NCBI GenBank assembly: GCA_005881825.1
Contig: VBEO01000138.1
Span: 1-64,000, forward strand
DNA: 64,000 nucleotides
Direction: 5' to 3'
DNA from: Chloroflexota bacterium
Lineage (GTDB): Bacteria > Chloroflexota > Dormibacteria > Dormibacterales > Dormibacteraceae
The position numbers and the translations under genes are program-made. A model generated the notes under the pieces. It searched no databases. It was not told where the DNA came from and saw only the letters and a program-made list of their open reading frames with translations. Shown piece after piece: positions 62,234 through 64,000 of this stretch. Each line of letters starts with the position of its first letter. Position 1 is the first letter of the stretch.

Positions 62234-62299
62234 GAGTGGGCCACCGCACCCAGGCTGATGGCCGCCAGGCCTGAACCGCCTGGGACTCTGCACCCACTC
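62234..62299. promoter_or_regulatory. Three-tier nested hairpin
   Basis: GAGTGGG (62234-62240) pairs with CCCACTC (62293-62299); CCCAGGC (62249-62255) with GCCTGGG (62278-62284); GGCC (62260-62263) with GGCC (62268-62271). Three coaxial stems divided by internal loops of 8/8 and 4/6 bases. It would be in the 5' leader of either divergent gene. Confidence 0.55.
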
Positions 62300-62453
62300 G
62301 TTCTGAGACAGCTGCGTATAGGAACTGCGTCCGGCGACCGTGATCATTTGGTGGCGATCGCCGCGGAGATGTCCGGGAGGCCCCCTGAGGGGCACCAGCC
62401 AACGCTTCTCAGATTCGGCGCACCGACACCAACCGCGGCACAAGGAGAGAGGG

Positions 62454-64000
62454 ATGAAATCGAATACTCGGCGCCTGAGACTGGCGCTGATCGGATCGTT
62501 GGTGGCCATGGTCGCCAGCGTCGCGCCGGCCACGTCGACGGCGGCTGCCGGCGGCCCCAGCGCCGTTGACTACGCCCAGTGCTCGAACAGCCAGCCGCCC
62601 AGCTCGGACGCCTTCTGCAGCGGCGGCTGGATCAACGGAATCCTCAACGCCAACAATTCCCATTACCGCGAGGACCAGGTCACCGCGCAGCGGCTCGAGC
62701 TGTTGATCCCGGCGGGTTCTGCGGTCGGCAGTCACAGCGTCCAGATCTCATATCTGGCGCGGAAAGCCGGCCACCACGCGTATGACTCGCTGGCCACCTG
62801 GAATTCAACAGCCACCGCGGCCGATCGCTGTCAGGGGCTGAGCGCCGGCGACTGCGTGCCGGTCCGATCGGGCTCGGTTCTTCCCGGCCAGGCCTGGAGC
62901 CAGCTCGCCATCCCCTACGACTGCACCCCCGTCGCCGCCGGCACACTGCCCGGAGCCAACCAGGGCGGATGCCTGTCGACGAGCGGCGAGGTCACCGCTC
63001 GGCACCAGCTTCCCGGCCAGTACCTGCTCATGTACGGGGGCTACCTGGATGCGATGAGCCTGCCGGCCCACGACGCGGCCGCGACCGCCGGCACCGACGA
63101 CTACGCGACGGTGACGGTCTCTTTCCACCTCGACGGGGCCAACGGAGTCACCACCGCGGACCAGCGGGTCCAGCTCCTCTTCGGCGGCCACCTGGCTCCG
63201 CAGCTCGGCCCTCGGGGCTGGGGCGCGGGCCTGGGCGCCGGCTCCATCAACGGCGGCCCCTACCACATAAAGTGGCTGGCGGTCGACGGCGCCTCGATCG
63301 GCAACCGTGACAACCAGATCATGGCGGGGGCGGTGATAGTGCCTTCGTCGACGGCCACCCAGGCACAGTCGAGTCCCGACGGCGCCATCTGGTCGAGCCT
63401 CGCGGACGGAGGATCGATCCTCGTCGGCAGGCAGGTTCGCGACACCGCCGACGTCGGCGATGCGTCCGCCACCGGAACAGTCGCTTACCAGCTGTACACC
63501 GGCACCGGATGCGTGAACGGCGCCCCGGACGGTTCGCCGGTGGCGGCATTCGGCTCGAGCGGCACCTCGCTGATCACCATCAGCTCCGGCGCCATCCCTG
63601 CATCCGCCGCGTTCACGCCCGGCGTCGGGACCTACCAGTTCATCGCCACCTACAGTGGCGACGCCGTCCATACCGGCTCGACGAGCTCCTGCGGCTCCGA
63701 GCGGTTCACCGTCAACAAGCTGTCGCCGTCTCTGGGCACGCAGATCGTCAATGACAGCAACAGCGGCACTGCACTGGCCAACGGCGCATCCGTCGCCATC
63801 GGGACCACCGTCCACGACACCGCGACTTTCGCCGGCGCCACGGCCGGCGCGGGCGGCACCGTCACCTACAACCTATACAGCGGCTCCGCCTGCAGCAACG
63901 GCACTCCCGGCGGCAGCCTGGTGACCGGCTTCGGTTCCAACGGTTCGGCGGCGGTCACGGTGAGCGGAAGCACGATCCCGGCCTCGCCGGCTTTCAGCCT
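62454..64000 (+). CDS. Secreted protein with tandem Ig-like repeats (partial, runs off the window)
   Basis: Open from the ATG at 62454 (AGGAG six bases upstream) to the window edge, 515 codons with no stop. A signal peptide (RRLRLALIGSLVAMVASVAP, then ATSTAAAGG) is followed by a domain of about 270 residues with several cysteines (SNSQPPSSDAFCSGGWINGI) and then Ig-like repeats of about 85-100 residues. Two copies are visible, each with a segment of the type GTVTYNLYSGSACSNGTPGG, then FGSNGSAAVTVSGSTIPASP; the first reads GTVAYQLYTGTGCVNGAPDG. Such repeats occur in surface-exposed adhesins. It faces the Tad pilus operon across a shared 365-bp regulatory region, so joint control and a surface role are plausible. 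Confidence 0.85.
   Translation, partial: MKSNTRRLRLALIGSLVAMVASVAPATSTAAAGGPSAVDYAQCSNSQPPSSDAFCSGGWINGILNANNSHYREDQVTAQRLELLIPAGSAVGSHSVQISYLARKAGHHAYDSLATWNSTATAADRCQGLSAGDCVPVRSGSVLPGQAWSQLAIPYDCTPVAAGTLPGANQGGCLSTSGEVTARHQLPGQYLLMYGGYLDAMSLPAHDAAATAGTDDYATVTVSFHLDGANGVTTADQRVQLLFGGHLAPQLGPRGWGAGLGAGSINGGPYHIKWLAVDGASIGNRDNQIMAGAVIVPSSTATQAQSSPDGAIWSSLADGGSILVGRQVRDTADVGDASATGTVAYQLYTGTGCVNGAPDGSPVAAFGSSGTSLITISSGAIPASAAFTPGVGTYQFIATYSGDAVHTGSTSSCGSERFTVNKLSPSLGTQIVNDSNSGTALANGASVAIGTTVHDTATFAGATAGAGGTVTYNLYSGSACSNGTPGGSLVTGFGSNGSAAVTVSGSTIPASPAFS

Larger units (their letters stand above)
62089..62453. other. 365-bp divergent intergenic region between the Tad operon and the Ig-repeat gene
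   Basis: It contains a 10-bp direct repeat (62188-62197, 62203-62212), a nested long hairpin (62234-62299), the palindrome GGCGATCGCC (62352-62361), a GCCCC-CTGA-GGGGC hairpin (62379-62392) and the ribosome sites of both flanking genes. No gene that I can support lies in it. Confidence 0.7.

Noticed and set aside
62234-62299. Cyclic-di-GMP (GEMM) riboswitch
   Set aside because: The conserved core of that riboswitch is not present; only a nested hairpin can be supported.
62352-62361. HIP1-like palindrome GGCGATCGCC as a special element
   Set aside because: A single copy of a short palindrome in GC-rich DNA is not remarkable.

Overview
This is a 64 kb window of very GC-rich bacterial DNA (most third codon positions are G or C) with tightly packed genes, many 1-4 base stop/start overlaps and frequent GTG and TTG starts. 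Two LLM-fold oxidoreductases of F420-dependent type, one sedolisin, a Tad/Flp pilus locus and many starts that lie 6-9 bases after a TANNNT -10 box with no Shine-Dalgarno (leaderless style) suggest an Actinobacteria-, Chloroflexota- or Dormibacterota-like soil lineage. This placement is inference; there is no rRNA or tRNA gene in the window to settle it.

Layout. 1-8.2 kb: end of a MacB/FtsX-type ABC exporter, an LLM oxidoreductase, then a co-directional SDR - hyuA - hyuB - MTOX flavoprotein operon that fits N-methylhydantoin/sarcosine-type catabolism. 8.2-10.1 kb: cyclic-di-GMP genes (HD-GYP phosphodiesterase and a membrane GGDEF protein) with a 23-residue leader-type ORF and a hairpin between them. 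10.3-16.6 kb: regulator, cNMP-binding protein, threonine ammonia-lyase, DedA protein, GH13 glucosidase, trans-aconitate methyltransferase, and small regulators. 16.7-20.6 kb: lipoprotein HtrA-like protease, MoxR ATPase, DUF58 and VWA proteins in one operon closed by a good terminator. 20.5-28.2 kb: acyl-CoA ligase, a redoxin gene with an in-frame TGA exactly at the active-site cysteine position (candidate selenoprotein), small regulators, acyl-CoA dehydrogenase, MaoC dehydratase, GAF/PAS protein. 28.3-33.9 kb: secreted S53 peptidase, SDR, a broken PEP carboxylase. 33.9-39.9 kb: SsuABC/TauABC-type ABC importer divergent from a DcuSR/CitAB-type two-component system. 39.9-49.9 kb: TPP enzyme (frameshifted) - thioesterase - pcaB - pcaC operon, PAS histidine kinase, two SDRs with a second LLM oxidoreductase, an ABC-2 exporter. 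50-62.1 kb: rhodanese, then a long minus-strand Tad pilus operon (cpaB, a cNMP-domain/TadZ fusion, a HEAT-repeat protein, two TadA/CpaF ATPases, tadB, tadC, two tadE-like pseudopilins, tadG, RDD protein). A large secreted protein with Ig-like repeats is divergent from it and runs off the right edge.

A recurring oddity is that several enzymes lack an internal block or carry a frameshift (MTOX, acyl-CoA dehydrogenase, PEP carboxylase, TPP enzyme, tadG). This could be real decay or an assembly problem, and it bears on how the in-frame TGA of the redoxin gene should be read.
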